Translations under genes and position numbers: made by a program
Part shown: in pieces, positions 56,776 through 64,000 of the stretch
How the letters are laid out: each line of letters opens with the position of its first letter
How positions within the stretch are numbered: position 1 is the stretch's first letter
The notes under the pieces: generated by a model
The model's database searches: none
Seen by the model: the letters and a program-made list of their open reading frames with translations, nothing else
Told to the model about the DNA's origin: nothing
DNA from: Verrucomicrobiota bacterium
Lineage (GTDB): Bacteria > Verrucomicrobiota > Verrucomicrobiia > Limisphaerales > JADLHS01
Direction of reading: 5' to 3'
Assembly (NCBI GenBank): GCA_029573725.1
Contig: JAKQDQ010000178.1
Location: 655,929-719,928 of the forward strand
DNA length: 64,000 nucleotides

Positions 56776-57948
56776 TCAGCGCGCGCGCAGTTGCCGGTAA
56801 ATTTCCAGGTGGCGGATGAAGATGCGTTCCATGGCAAACGTGTCCGCATTGGCCTGGGTGCGCCGCGTGGCGGCCGCAAGAAATTGAGGGTCATCCAGCA
56901 GCGCGGTCATTTGGTCCGCCAGATCCGTGGCGTTTTTTTCTTCAAAGCTCGGCAGGTCTTCATATTCCTCAAAACAGGGGATGCGTGAAACCAGCACCGG
57001 CTTGCGTGTGGCCAGCACCGTCGAGATCGCGCCGGACGGGAAGTTCCGGTTCAGGTAGGGAAACAGAAAACAAAAGGTCTCGGCAAAAATGTCTTCGAGC
57101 AGCGGGTCGGTGTTGGCCAGGTAACCCGTGAAAATCACCCGGGTTTCGAGTTGCCGCTCGCGCGTGAGCCGCTGCAAATAGCCGATGTAGGATTCGCCCT
57201 GTCCTCCGCCGGGGAAGCTGCTTTTCCCGGTTTCCCCGCTGACAATCACCAGGCGGGGCGCGGGGCGGCCGCGTTGATGCACCAGCAGATCCAGCGCAAA
57301 AATTGCATGCTCATAACCCTTGTTGGGGAAGGCAAAGCCGAACAGGGTGAATATTTTGTCCTCCGGCGCGACGCCGTAGCGTTGTGCCAGCAGCCCATGC
57401 CTTCGCATTTGAATGTTGGCCTGATAGTTGCCCAGATGCACCCGCACCACCTTGCGCTCGAACTGCCGGCGGGAAATGGCGCGCTGCAAGTGCGCCGCGC
57501 CGATTTTGCTCAGCAGCACGATGCGATCCGACAACGCCACCACCAGCCGGAAATGCAGCTTGAGATAGAGCCGGCCCAGGGGGAAGAGCGCGCGGTAGCG
57601 GGCAAAATGCGGCAGCGCGCCGGGCAGGTCGTCAATGTTGTAGGTGGAATGAATTGTGGTTGCCAGCTTGACGCCGAAGCAGCGGCTCCAGAACCAGAGG
57701 TACGGATAAAACAACAGGGCCGTCACACCCACGAGCCGGTCAAACAAAAAAAACTCGTGCTGCACATGGACGATGTCCGGCCGGGTGAACGGTGCGGTTA
57801 ACAAATTGAGCGGCGAAACATTCCGGACCTCAATTTGCACGTTTCGCCCGGGCAGGAAGGCCGGATTGAACAGCTGGCGCGTATATTCGGCGATGCCATC
57901 GCGTTCCCGGCGCGTGGACGAAAGCACCAGCACTCTGAGGGTGCCCAT
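56776..57948 (-). CDS. glycosyltransferase family 4-type (GT-B)
   Basis: 390 residues from ATG 57948 (MGTLRVLVLSSTRRERDGIA), with an alternative start at 57966. GT-B fold: an N-terminal acceptor domain with DGIAEYTRQL and IVHVQHEFFLFDRLVG, and a C-terminal donor domain with DKIFTLFGFAFPNKGYEHAI and FAETFCFLFPYLNRNFPSGA, then ISTVLATRKPVLVSRIPCFE. This is the E-x7-E region of the GT1/GT4 superfamily, here partly altered. It acts in the cytoplasm on a lipid-linked glycan. It is the only minus-strand gene in this part and is divergent from the next GT2. Confidence 0.85.
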   Translation of the reverse strand: MGTLRVLVLSSTRRERDGIAEYTRQLFNPAFLPGRNVQIEVRNVSPLNLLTAPFTRPDIVHVQHEFFLFDRLVGVTALLFYPYLWFWSRCFGVKLATTIHSTYNIDDLPGALPHFARYRALFPLGRLYLKLHFRLVVALSDRIVLLSKIGAAHLQRAISRRQFERKVVRVHLGNYQANIQMRRHGLLAQRYGVAPEDKIFTLFGFAFPNKGYEHAIFALDLLVHQRGRPAPRLVIVSGETGKSSFPGGGQGESYIGYLQRLTRERQLETRVIFTGYLANTDPLLEDIFAETFCFLFPYLNRNFPSGAISTVLATRKPVLVSRIPCFEEYEDLPSFEEKNATDLADQMTALLDDPQFLAAATRRTQANADTFAMERIFIRHLEIYRQLRAR

Positions 57949-58048
57949 TGCGTCATTGCCGTTCATCCGCCCGCCGTCGCATGTCTTCAGGAAAACGTCT
58001 GCCGGCTTCCGATACAAGAAAGAACTGACAACTTCCAGCACATTGCGC

Positions 58049-59110
58049 ATGTTTTCGGCCGTGCGGGTCGCCGAAGATTCCACCGTGCTGGTCAGCGTGA
58101 TCATTGTCCTCTACAACGATGGAGCGTGGCTGCCCCGCTGTCTGGAGTCGCTGCGGCAACAAACCCTGGCGTCCCGGTGTGAGGTCATCGTGGCGGACAA
58201 CGCGTCCACGGATGATTCGGCGCAAATCGCGCAGCAGTTGCTGGCCGGCTGGCCCGGCGGACGCTTCCTGTCCACTGGCGGCAACGTGGGCTTCGGCCCC
58301 GGCAACAATCGGGCGGCCGCCGTCGCGCGCGGCCGCTATCTCTACTTCATCAACTGCGACACCTGGTTTGAGCCGGACTGTCTGGAGCAGCTGTACACGG
58401 CCGCCGAGCGCAGGGCGGCCGCGGCGGCGGGCGCCACGATCCTGGAATACGCCGATGACACCCTGACCGCGCGCGGCAGCGACGGGATGGACCTTTGCGG
58501 CAATCCGGTGGCGCCGCGGCGCGACGGCGTTCCGGACCGGCTGTTTTGCATCGCGGGTTTTTACTTCATCCGGCGGGAGGTTTTTGCGCGGATCGGACAG
58601 TTTGATGAGCGTTATTTCATGTACGGGGAGGAACTGGACCTTTCCTGGCGGCTGTGGGCATGTGGCGAGCAGGTGGTGTATGCCGGCCGGGCCCGCGTGC
58701 ATCACCGCGGCGCGGTGGGCGTGAATCCCGATGGTGGCGTCAAACCGCGCGTCCATCGCACCAGTGAACTCAAACGCTATTACGCCAATCGCAACCAGTT
58801 GTTGACGATTGCCAAGAACGCCCAGCACCTGTTGCTGGGCCTGTTGATTCCCGCCGTCTTGTTGACTTGTGCCGAAGGGGTGTTGACGCTGGCCATGACC
58901 CGCCGGTGGCAGACATTTCGGCGGATCAGCCTGGCACCGCTGGCGGATTTTTTCCGTCTGCTGCCACAAACGCTGGCCGCCCGCCGCCGCCTGGCCGCAG
59001 TCCGCCGGCATGGTGATTTCTGGATGTTGCGCTTTTTGCGCTGCCGCTTCGGCCGGATGCACGAAGTGCAGCAGATTTTGCGCAAGGGATTTCCGCGGTT
59101 CGATGCCTAG
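58049..59110 (+). CDS. glycosyltransferase family 2, rhamnosyl-type
   Basis: 353 residues from ATG 58049. Motifs are VLVSVIIVLYNDGAWLPRCL, VIVADNASTDDSAQIAQQLL, NVGFGPGNNRAAAVARGRYL, the metal-binding YFINCDTWFEPDCLEQL and YFMYGEELDLSWRLWACGEQ. These are typical of GT2 enzymes related to rhamnosyltransferases (WbbL-like). A hydrophobic stretch (about residues 258-280: LLLGLLIPAVLLTCAEG) suggests membrane association. The next gene on this strand is the PEP-CTERM gene. Confidence 0.9.
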   Translation: MFSAVRVAEDSTVLVSVIIVLYNDGAWLPRCLESLRQQTLASRCEVIVADNASTDDSAQIAQQLLAGWPGGRFLSTGGNVGFGPGNNRAAAVARGRYLYFINCDTWFEPDCLEQLYTAAERRAAAAAGATILEYADDTLTARGSDGMDLCGNPVAPRRDGVPDRLFCIAGFYFIRREVFARIGQFDERYFMYGEELDLSWRLWACGEQVVYAGRARVHHRGAVGVNPDGGVKPRVHRTSELKRYYANRNQLLTIAKNAQHLLLGLLIPAVLLTCAEGVLTLAMTRRWQTFRRISLAPLADFFRLLPQTLAARRRLAAVRRHGDFWMLRFLRCRFGRMHEVQQILRKGFPRFDA

Positions 59111-59194
59111 CCAGCAGGCGGCCGGCGAGCGATGCTGGCGCATCTGCCGCCGGCGCCCGCGGCGGCGGTTAATACGGACCTTCGGAAGCTTTGC

Positions 59195-59222
59195 TTGAGG
59201 ACCTCCATCAGTCGGTTAGAGA
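59195..59222 (+). promoter_or_regulatory. candidate promoter of the PEP-CTERM gene
   Basis: TTGAGG (59195-59200), 16-nt spacer and TAGAGA (59217-59222). The predicted leader is about 35 nt. Confidence 0.4.
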
Positions 59223-59261
59223 TATTGTCGAATCGAGCAACCAGCAGCCAAAACTCACCTC

Positions 59262-59942
59262 ATGAAAAATAACATCAAAATCCTTATTGTATCCACTGTG
59301 GCCCTCGCCTGTACCTTTGACGCCCCGGGCGCGAATGTGAATATCGGATTGGTCAACGGTGATTTTGAATCGCCTTCGATCGGCACTGGCGCCACCTTCA
59401 ATTCCACTACCGCTCCCACTGGGTTCGGATGGACGATAGCCTCAGGCGAGATAGATTTGTTGGGCGCATCCTACTGGCAGCCAGCCAGTGGTACTCAATC
59501 CCTGGATTTAAGTGGCTATTTTTTGCCTGGGTCCATCTACCAAGATTTCGTTTTCCCGAGTGCCGGAACCTGGGTCATCAAATTCGCCCTGTCGGCAAAT
59601 CCAGACTTTACCTGGCAGGGCGATGGGCAGGGTGCTGGCGTCAAGAACCTGCGCGTGGATTTCGGCATCCCCGGGCAGATGTCCTCCTTGGGAACTTTTG
59701 GAGTGGATGCGGACTCACGTTCAATCTGGGACATGAACTGGGTGATCATCACGACGCCGGAGTTGCTCATCCCGGACGCCACCACCTACCGGCTCCAATT
59801 TACCTCGTTGGTGCCGGGAGCGGCCGGTCCGGCACTGGACCGCGTTGAACTGCAAATCGTGCCCGAGCCCTCGGTTGCTGGCCTGCTGCTTGTCCTGGCT
59901 GTTGGCGGGGCGTTCCATCAACGCCGCCTGAAGCGCGCTTGA
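59262..59942 (+). CDS. PEP-CTERM surface protein with choice-of-anchor C domain
   Basis: 226 residues. Signal peptide MKNNIKILIVSTVALACTFD, then APGAN. The body reads NVNIGLVNGDFESPS, GFGWTIASGEIDLLGASYWQ, then PASGTQSLDLSGYFLPGSIY, the pattern of the choice-of-anchor C domain found on diverse surface proteins. The C-terminus is a full PEP-CTERM signal: VPEPS, a hydrophobic helix (VAGLLLVLAVGGAF), then HQRRLKRA. Such proteins are processed by an exosortase (EpsH), which is not in this window. Its position beside glycan genes fits the known link between PEP-CTERM proteins and exopolysaccharide. Confidence 0.9.
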   Translation: MKNNIKILIVSTVALACTFDAPGANVNIGLVNGDFESPSIGTGATFNSTTAPTGFGWTIASGEIDLLGASYWQPASGTQSLDLSGYFLPGSIYQDFVFPSAGTWVIKFALSANPDFTWQGDGQGAGVKNLRVDFGIPGQMSSLGTFGVDADSRSIWDMNWVIITTPELLIPDATTYRLQFTSLVPGAAGPALDRVELQIVPEPSVAGLLLVLAVGGAFHQRRLKRA

Positions 59943-60019
59943 GCCTCGCTGGCTCAACGCTCCGGACCACCGGCGCTTGCGGCGGAAACCTCAACAAACG
60001 TGTTTGTCGAGTCCAGATG

Positions 60020-60865
60020 CTAGGATTTCCGCCAGAAGCGTCCCGTGTGATCGATTTCAACCAGCGGGGCGGTGATTTTTTCGCGGGTGCGAAAGTCATC
60101 CACCGCTTTTTGGCAGCCCGCCAGGGCGTAGTCGTCAATGATGCAAAACCCGCCGGCGGATAATTTCGGGTAGAGATGAACCAGGGCATCCATGGTGGAT
60201 TCGTACATGTCGCCGTCCAGGCGCATGAGCGCCAGTTGTTGAATCGGGGCCACGGGCAGGGTGTCCTTGAACCATCCCTTGAGAAAAACCACCCGCTCGT
60301 CCAGCAATCCATACTTGCGAAAGTTCTCCTCCACCTGCTCCCGGGACACCGCAAGGAAGTCATGCACGTGATGTTCGTCCCCGGCGTCGGAGGGATACTG
60401 CGCGGCATTGGGCTTGGGCAGGCCGGCGAATGAGTCGGCCACAAAAACCCGGCGCGTGGCCTCCCCGTGGACCGCCAGAATTGCCTTCATGAAAATGCAC
60501 GAGCCGCCGCGCCACACGCCGGTTTCGATCAAATCCCCCGGCACGTTTTCTTGCAACACGGTGGTGACCAGTTGCTGCAGATTGTCCAGGCGTTGCCGGC
60601 TGACCATGGTGTGGGCGTAAGCCGGCCAGGTGCTGCCCGGGTAGCGCCGTTCCTGGTCCATGTCCCGCAGCACGACGAGCCGCAGTCGCACTTTCTTCAG
60701 CAAGGCGGCCACTCCCCGCACGAGCGCCGCCCCCACGCCGGCCCGATACGCCACGGATTCGATGGGTTTGCCCGGGTCCTCCCACAAGGAAAAATGCAGC
60801 GTTTTTTTCAGCAAATCCAAATAAAGCTGACCCGGTGAACGATCCGTGAGCGCGTCTTGCGGCAT
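60020..60865 (-). CDS. TylF/MycF-family O-methyltransferase
   Basis: 281 residues. SAM-dependent, metal-dependent sugar O-methyltransferase type (macrocin O-methyltransferase family). Motifs are GDLIETGVWRGGSCIFMKAI, VFVADSFAGLPKPNA, MRLDGDMYESTMDALVHLYP and KLSAGGFCIIDDYALAGCQK with the acidic metal ligands. There is no membrane segment. It probably methylates a sugar of the glycan made by the neighbouring genes. A promoter (TTGACG, 18 nt, CATACT) ends 6 nt before the ATG at 60865, so that start is well placed. Confidence 0.9.
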   Translation of the reverse strand: MPQDALTDRSPGQLYLDLLKKTLHFSLWEDPGKPIESVAYRAGVGAALVRGVAALLKKVRLRLVVLRDMDQERRYPGSTWPAYAHTMVSRQRLDNLQQLVTTVLQENVPGDLIETGVWRGGSCIFMKAILAVHGEATRRVFVADSFAGLPKPNAAQYPSDAGDEHHVHDFLAVSREQVEENFRKYGLLDERVVFLKGWFKDTLPVAPIQQLALMRLDGDMYESTMDALVHLYPKLSAGGFCIIDDYALAGCQKAVDDFRTREKITAPLVEIDHTGRFWRKS

Positions 60866-60871
60866 GCAAAA

Positions 60872-60901
60872 AGTATGTCAGGCGCCGCCGCCGCCCGTCA
60901 A
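60872..60901 (-). promoter_or_regulatory. promoter of the TylF-type gene
   Basis: On the minus strand TTGACG (60896-60901), 18-nt spacer and CATACT (60872-60877), ending 6 nt before the ATG. Confidence 0.55.
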
Positions 60902-60977
60902 GCGGCGCCGGGGTGGCGGCGGCCTCCGGCTGCCGGGAAAGTGACGCCGGTGCCTGGGCGGCGGGGGCAATCGCTTC

Positions 60978-61005
60978 TTGCCTTCATGTCTTCAAACCTT
61001 AGCCT
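60978..61005 (+). promoter_or_regulatory. promoter of the YfhO-like gene
   Basis: TTGCCT (60978-60983), 16-nt spacer and TAGCCT (61000-61005). Transcription would start about 61012, so the ATG at 61025 is used and the open frame back to 60857 is not translated. Confidence 0.5.
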
Positions 61006-61024
61006 GACACGAATTTGGGACTGT

Positions 61025-63925
61025 ATGAATTTGCGTCGCGATCCGCGCCCTGCGGGAGAGGGAGGGTTTCCTCCGTTGGTGCGCTTCAATGTGCTCCTGT
61101 TTCTGGTTCTGGCGGTGTTGTTTGGCAGTGGCTGGCGGCCCGGGTACCTCGTGTTTTCCAATGATGCTCCGTTGGGGGCGCTGCACGCGGAGTACCACGA
61201 CATTGCCACTTCGCTCACGGGCACCTGGGCGGATTTGAACTGGCTCGGCCTGAATGGCGGGTTGCAATCCATCAGCATCACGAACCTGCTGCTGCTGCTG
61301 CTCCGGCCCGTGGTGTTTTCCAAGGTGTTTGCGCCGATCGCGTTGTGTCTCGTGGGGAATGGGGCGCGGTTTTTGTGCCGGCGCCTGGGTTTTTCCGAAC
61401 TGGTGGGTGGCGTGGTGGGACTGGCGGCGGCGCTGAACGGTGATTTCATGGCCACGGCGTGCTGGGGGGTGGCCAATCAACCGATCTGCTTTGCCCTGGG
61501 GTATTTTGCGCTGGGCGTGCTGGTCGGACCCCGCCAGCGGCCCTGGGCGCGGGTCATGCTCGCCGGCCTGCTGGTGGGGATGGGGGTGGTCGAAGCGTCT
61601 GATATTGGCGCGATGTTCAGCATTTTCATTGCCGCCTGGGTGGTGGCGCACGCGCTGGCCCAGGAGGGGGCGTGGGGGACAAAACTCCTTCTCGCTGCCG
61701 GCCGTTTGTTGGTGGTTGCGGCGTTTGCCGGATTCATTGCCGCCAACGCGGTGAGCTCCCTGGTGGCCACCCAGATCAAAGGCGTCGTCGGAATGGCGCA
61801 GGACGAGCAGACCCGCGCCCAGCGGTGGAGCGAAGCCACGCAGTGGAGTCTGCCCAAGCGCGAGGCGCTGGACATTGTCGTGCCGGGCTTCTTTGGTTTC
61901 CGCATGGATACACCGCTCAATCTGCCCCCGTGGGCGCAGAAGTGGTTTGCCGATGGCAGCTATTGGGGGTTCGCCGGCCGCGGGCCGGAGTGGGACACCT
62001 TTTTGCAGACGGACCGTCAGGGACCGCTGCCGGGGAATTTTTTCCGTTACGGCATGGGCGCCGGTTACGCGGGCATTCTGGTGCTGTTGGTGGCCGGCTG
62101 GGCCCTGGGCCAAGCGCTGCGGGGGGGGCGGTCGTTTTTCTCCGGCGAGCAACGTAAAATGATTGGGTTCTGGCTGGCTGTGCTGCTCGTCAGCACCGCG
62201 TTCATGTTCGGCCGGTTTGCGCCGTTTTATCAGTTCCTGTACGCACTGCCATACGCTTCGATGTTCCGCAATCCGGCCAAATTTTTGCACGTGTTTTCGT
62301 GGGCGTTGATCGTCTTGTTTGCCTATGGCCTGCACGGATTAACCACCCTGTATTTGGACCGGGCGACCGCCACGACGCGCGGGGCGGTGGAGCAGTTCAG
62401 GACGTGGTGGAAAACGGCGGCCGGATTTGACCGGCGGTGGGTGACCGGATTGTTCCTCACGCTCGGTGGCGTCGGGCTCGTCTGGATCGGGCTGATCAAA
62501 TTCCGCGGGGCGCTGGAGACCTACGCGGCCGGTTATTTTCACTTTCTAAGTTTGTCGCAGGGGGAGAACCCGGATCCGGGCGTCACCGCCGGCGCCGCCG
62601 CGCGCACCATCAGTTTCAGCCTGGGGCAGTACGCTTGGACGCTGGTGTTCGTGCTGGTTTCGGTGGCCTTTCTGGCCCTGCTGACCAGTGGGGCGTTCGC
62701 GGGCAAACGCCGGCGCTTCGCGGGGATGTTGCTGGGATTGCTGGTCGTGGTGGACCTTGGCTGGCAGGCGCAGCCGTGGGTGATCGCGCAAAACTGGACC
62801 GGCCGCTATGTGGAAGCGGCGCAAAATCCGGTGTTCGACCTGCTGCGCGACCGGCCCTACGAGCGCCGCGTCGGCAATGTGGACTCCTTCTATCTGCGCG
62901 CGTTTCAACTGGACCCGCGCCTCGTGGACATGGAAAGCATGTTCCAGTCGGTCTATGGCAGCGAATGGACGCAGCACCTGTTTCCGTACTACAACATCCA
63001 ATCCATCAACGTCGTGCAAATGCCGCGGCGTCCGCTGGATTATGATGTCTTTGAAACCGCGTTTCGCTTCTGGGGTACGACCAGCACGCTGGCCCATGTG
63101 ACGCGCCGCTGGCAGTTGACCAGCACCCGCTACATCGCCGCCGCCGCGCCCCTCGTCGGACTGTTGAATCAAGGTTTCGACGCGGCGCAACAACGCTTCC
63201 AGGTGCGCCTGCCGTTCGACTTCTACCAGAATCGTCCAGGCGGACCGATTCTGATCCGCACCAATGAAAATGGGCGTTACGCCATCCTTGAATTCACCGG
63301 GGCGTTGCCACGCGCCAAAATGTACGCGCACTGGGAAACGCCCGCTTACAACTCGAATCGCGTGGATCAATGGCTGGAGACGATTCCTCCGTCGCTGCAC
63401 GGACCGTTCACCGGGGTGGCGACCAATGATCTGGCGACTCTCGCATTGCTGGCCAGTCCCAACTTTGATCCGGCCCACACGGTTCTGCCCGCGCAAGTCG
63501 TTCCAGGAGGTTCGGACAGCAACGCCCCCGCCGGGACGGTGGACTACGTCAGCTATCATCCCAAGCAAATCGTGCTCAAAACCAAAAGTGCAGCGCCAAA
63601 TGTCCTGCTGTTGAACGACCGTTACGATCCCAACTGGCGGGTGACGATTGATGGTCAGCCCGCCGAGTTGTTGCGCTGCAATTACCTGATGCGCGGGGTG
63701 GCCGTGCCCGCTGGTGAACATGTGGTTGAATTCAACTTCCAACCCGATGTCCAATTTCTCTTTGTCAGCCTGGCGGCAATCGCGTTGGGATTGGTTTTGA
63801 TCGGCTTTCTGGCGGTGCCGGGGCGGACTGAACCGAAACCAGGGGCGGAGCCCGCTCGTCCGAAACCAGCGAAAGCGGACGCCGCCGGAAAAACCGGCAG
63901 GCCCCCCAAACCTGCGCAACAATAA
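61025..63925 (+). CDS. large YfhO-like membrane protein
   Basis: 966 residues from ATG 61025. Twelve or more hydrophobic helices lie in the first 600 residues (VRFNVLLFLVLAVLFGSGW, ITNLLLLLLRPVVFSKVFAP, IGFWLAVLLVSTAFMFGRFA, FSWALIVLFAYGLHGLTTLY). A periplasmic domain follows, with the typical YfhO end: VLLLNDRYDPNWRVTIDGQP, AGEHVVEFNFQPDVQF and a last helix (LAAIALGLVLIGFLAV). A Pro/Lys-rich tail of about 30 residues closes it. YfhO proteins are GT-C-like and are implicated in lipoteichoic-acid or glycolipid glycosylation in Firmicutes. A glycosyltransferase role here is inference, supported by the adjacent glycan genes. Confidence 0.8.
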   Translation: MNLRRDPRPAGEGGFPPLVRFNVLLFLVLAVLFGSGWRPGYLVFSNDAPLGALHAEYHDIATSLTGTWADLNWLGLNGGLQSISITNLLLLLLRPVVFSKVFAPIALCLVGNGARFLCRRLGFSELVGGVVGLAAALNGDFMATACWGVANQPICFALGYFALGVLVGPRQRPWARVMLAGLLVGMGVVEASDIGAMFSIFIAAWVVAHALAQEGAWGTKLLLAAGRLLVVAAFAGFIAANAVSSLVATQIKGVVGMAQDEQTRAQRWSEATQWSLPKREALDIVVPGFFGFRMDTPLNLPPWAQKWFADGSYWGFAGRGPEWDTFLQTDRQGPLPGNFFRYGMGAGYAGILVLLVAGWALGQALRGGRSFFSGEQRKMIGFWLAVLLVSTAFMFGRFAPFYQFLYALPYASMFRNPAKFLHVFSWALIVLFAYGLHGLTTLYLDRATATTRGAVEQFRTWWKTAAGFDRRWVTGLFLTLGGVGLVWIGLIKFRGALETYAAGYFHFLSLSQGENPDPGVTAGAAARTISFSLGQYAWTLVFVLVSVAFLALLTSGAFAGKRRRFAGMLLGLLVVVDLGWQAQPWVIAQNWTGRYVEAAQNPVFDLLRDRPYERRVGNVDSFYLRAFQLDPRLVDMESMFQSVYGSEWTQHLFPYYNIQSINVVQMPRRPLDYDVFETAFRFWGTTSTLAHVTRRWQLTSTRYIAAAAPLVGLLNQGFDAAQQRFQVRLPFDFYQNRPGGPILIRTNENGRYAILEFTGALPRAKMYAHWETPAYNSNRVDQWLETIPPSLHGPFTGVATNDLATLALLASPNFDPAHTVLPAQVVPGGSDSNAPAGTVDYVSYHPKQIVLKTKSAAPNVLLLNDRYDPNWRVTIDGQPAELLRCNYLMRGVAVPAGEHVVEFNFQPDVQFLFVSLAAIALGLVLIGFLAVPGRTEPKPGAEPARPKPAKADAAGKTGRPPKPAQQ

Positions 63926-63927
63926 AC

Positions 63928-63959
63928 ACCGCGCACCCTTGGTGCTGCGCTCGCGCGGT
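63928..63959. terminator. hairpin after the YfhO-like gene
   Basis: ACCGCGC (63928-63934) pairs with GCGCGGT (63953-63959), and the loop holds CACC/GGTG, which can form an inner stem. It lies directly after the stop codon. No strong T-run. Confidence 0.35.
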
Positions 63960-64000
63960 TAGGAACCGCCGGAAAAATTCTGCTGCCGGAGCGCCTCGAA
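63959..64000 (-). CDS. possible C-terminal end of a gene beyond the window
   Basis: Entering from the right edge on the minus strand, 13 codons (FEALRQQNFSGGS) are open and end in TAA at 63959-63961. The composition is protein-like, and the stop abuts the hairpin after the convergent YfhO-like gene. With so few residues this is only a suggestion. Confidence 0.25.
   Translation of the reverse strand, partial: FEALRQQNFSGGS

Noticed and set aside
60857-61024. Extending the YfhO-like gene upstream of 61025
   Set aside because: The frame overlaps the divergent TylF-type gene start and lies upstream of the predicted transcription start.

Overview
The window looks like a piece of a GC-rich verrucomicrobial chromosome, probably from the Limisphaerales/Pedosphaera side of the phylum. 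This is inferred from content; no rRNA is present to test it. The pointers are very large secreted proteins built from LamG-like, lamin-tail (LTD), CotH and SBBP modules, a PEP-CTERM protein, a DUF6941-type protein, NPCBM-type carbohydrate binding, and a bamA/ompH outer-membrane locus. No tRNA, rRNA, CRISPR array, insertion sequence or prophage was recognised by reading.

Layout. 1-1300: the start of a secreted protein cut by the window edge, then a ParE-type toxin/antitoxin pair lying between two direct copies of a ~95 bp dispersed repeat. 1.5-16 kb: a secreted-protein block with a NPCBM/six-hairpin glycosidase-like protein, a double-domain glycerophosphodiesterase, a 1834-residue LamG/LTD/CotH protein, a four-module LamG protein and a small DUF6941-type protein. 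16.5-25 kb: an aldo/keto reductase, then a minus-strand run dnaB > bamA > SBBP propeller protein > ompH. 25-29 kb: two orphan NarL-type response regulators, a 62-residue membrane protein, a nucleoside-type MFS permease and folK. 29-34 kb: lysine/peptidoglycan precursor genes dapF-dapA-dapB on the minus strand, divergent from purA and uppS. 34-39 kb: a lipoprotein with an NlpC/P60-like signature, an Ig-containing secreted protein and the GTPase gene der.

39-61 kb is mainly a cell-surface glycan region. One minus-strand operon holds two tandem O-antigen-ligase/polymerase-like membrane proteins, a GT2, a methyltransferase and a GT9. A plus-strand run holds a D-2-hydroxyacid dehydrogenase, a GT9, a sugar C-methyltransferase, a GDP-mannose dehydratase and an FkbM-like protein. 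These are followed by a GT4-type and a GT2 glycosyltransferase and a TylF-type O-methyltransferase. Housekeeping genes dus, dprA and acs lie between the two runs, together with two overlapping thymidylate-kinase-like genes. The window closes with a PEP-CTERM protein and a 966-residue YfhO-like membrane protein.

The observations I consider most worth following are: (1) many transcription units carry a TANNNT-like -10 hexamer only 6-11 nt before the start codon, which predicts leaderless or nearly leaderless mRNAs; (2) four unrelated secreted proteins end in the same small domain and an aromatic-aromatic-Arg tail, which could be a C-terminal sorting module; (3) the paired TMK-like kinases, where the second has Arg in place of the P-loop Lys; (4) a hairpin plus T-run inside the purA leader; (5) an SBBP propeller gene inserted between bamA and ompH.
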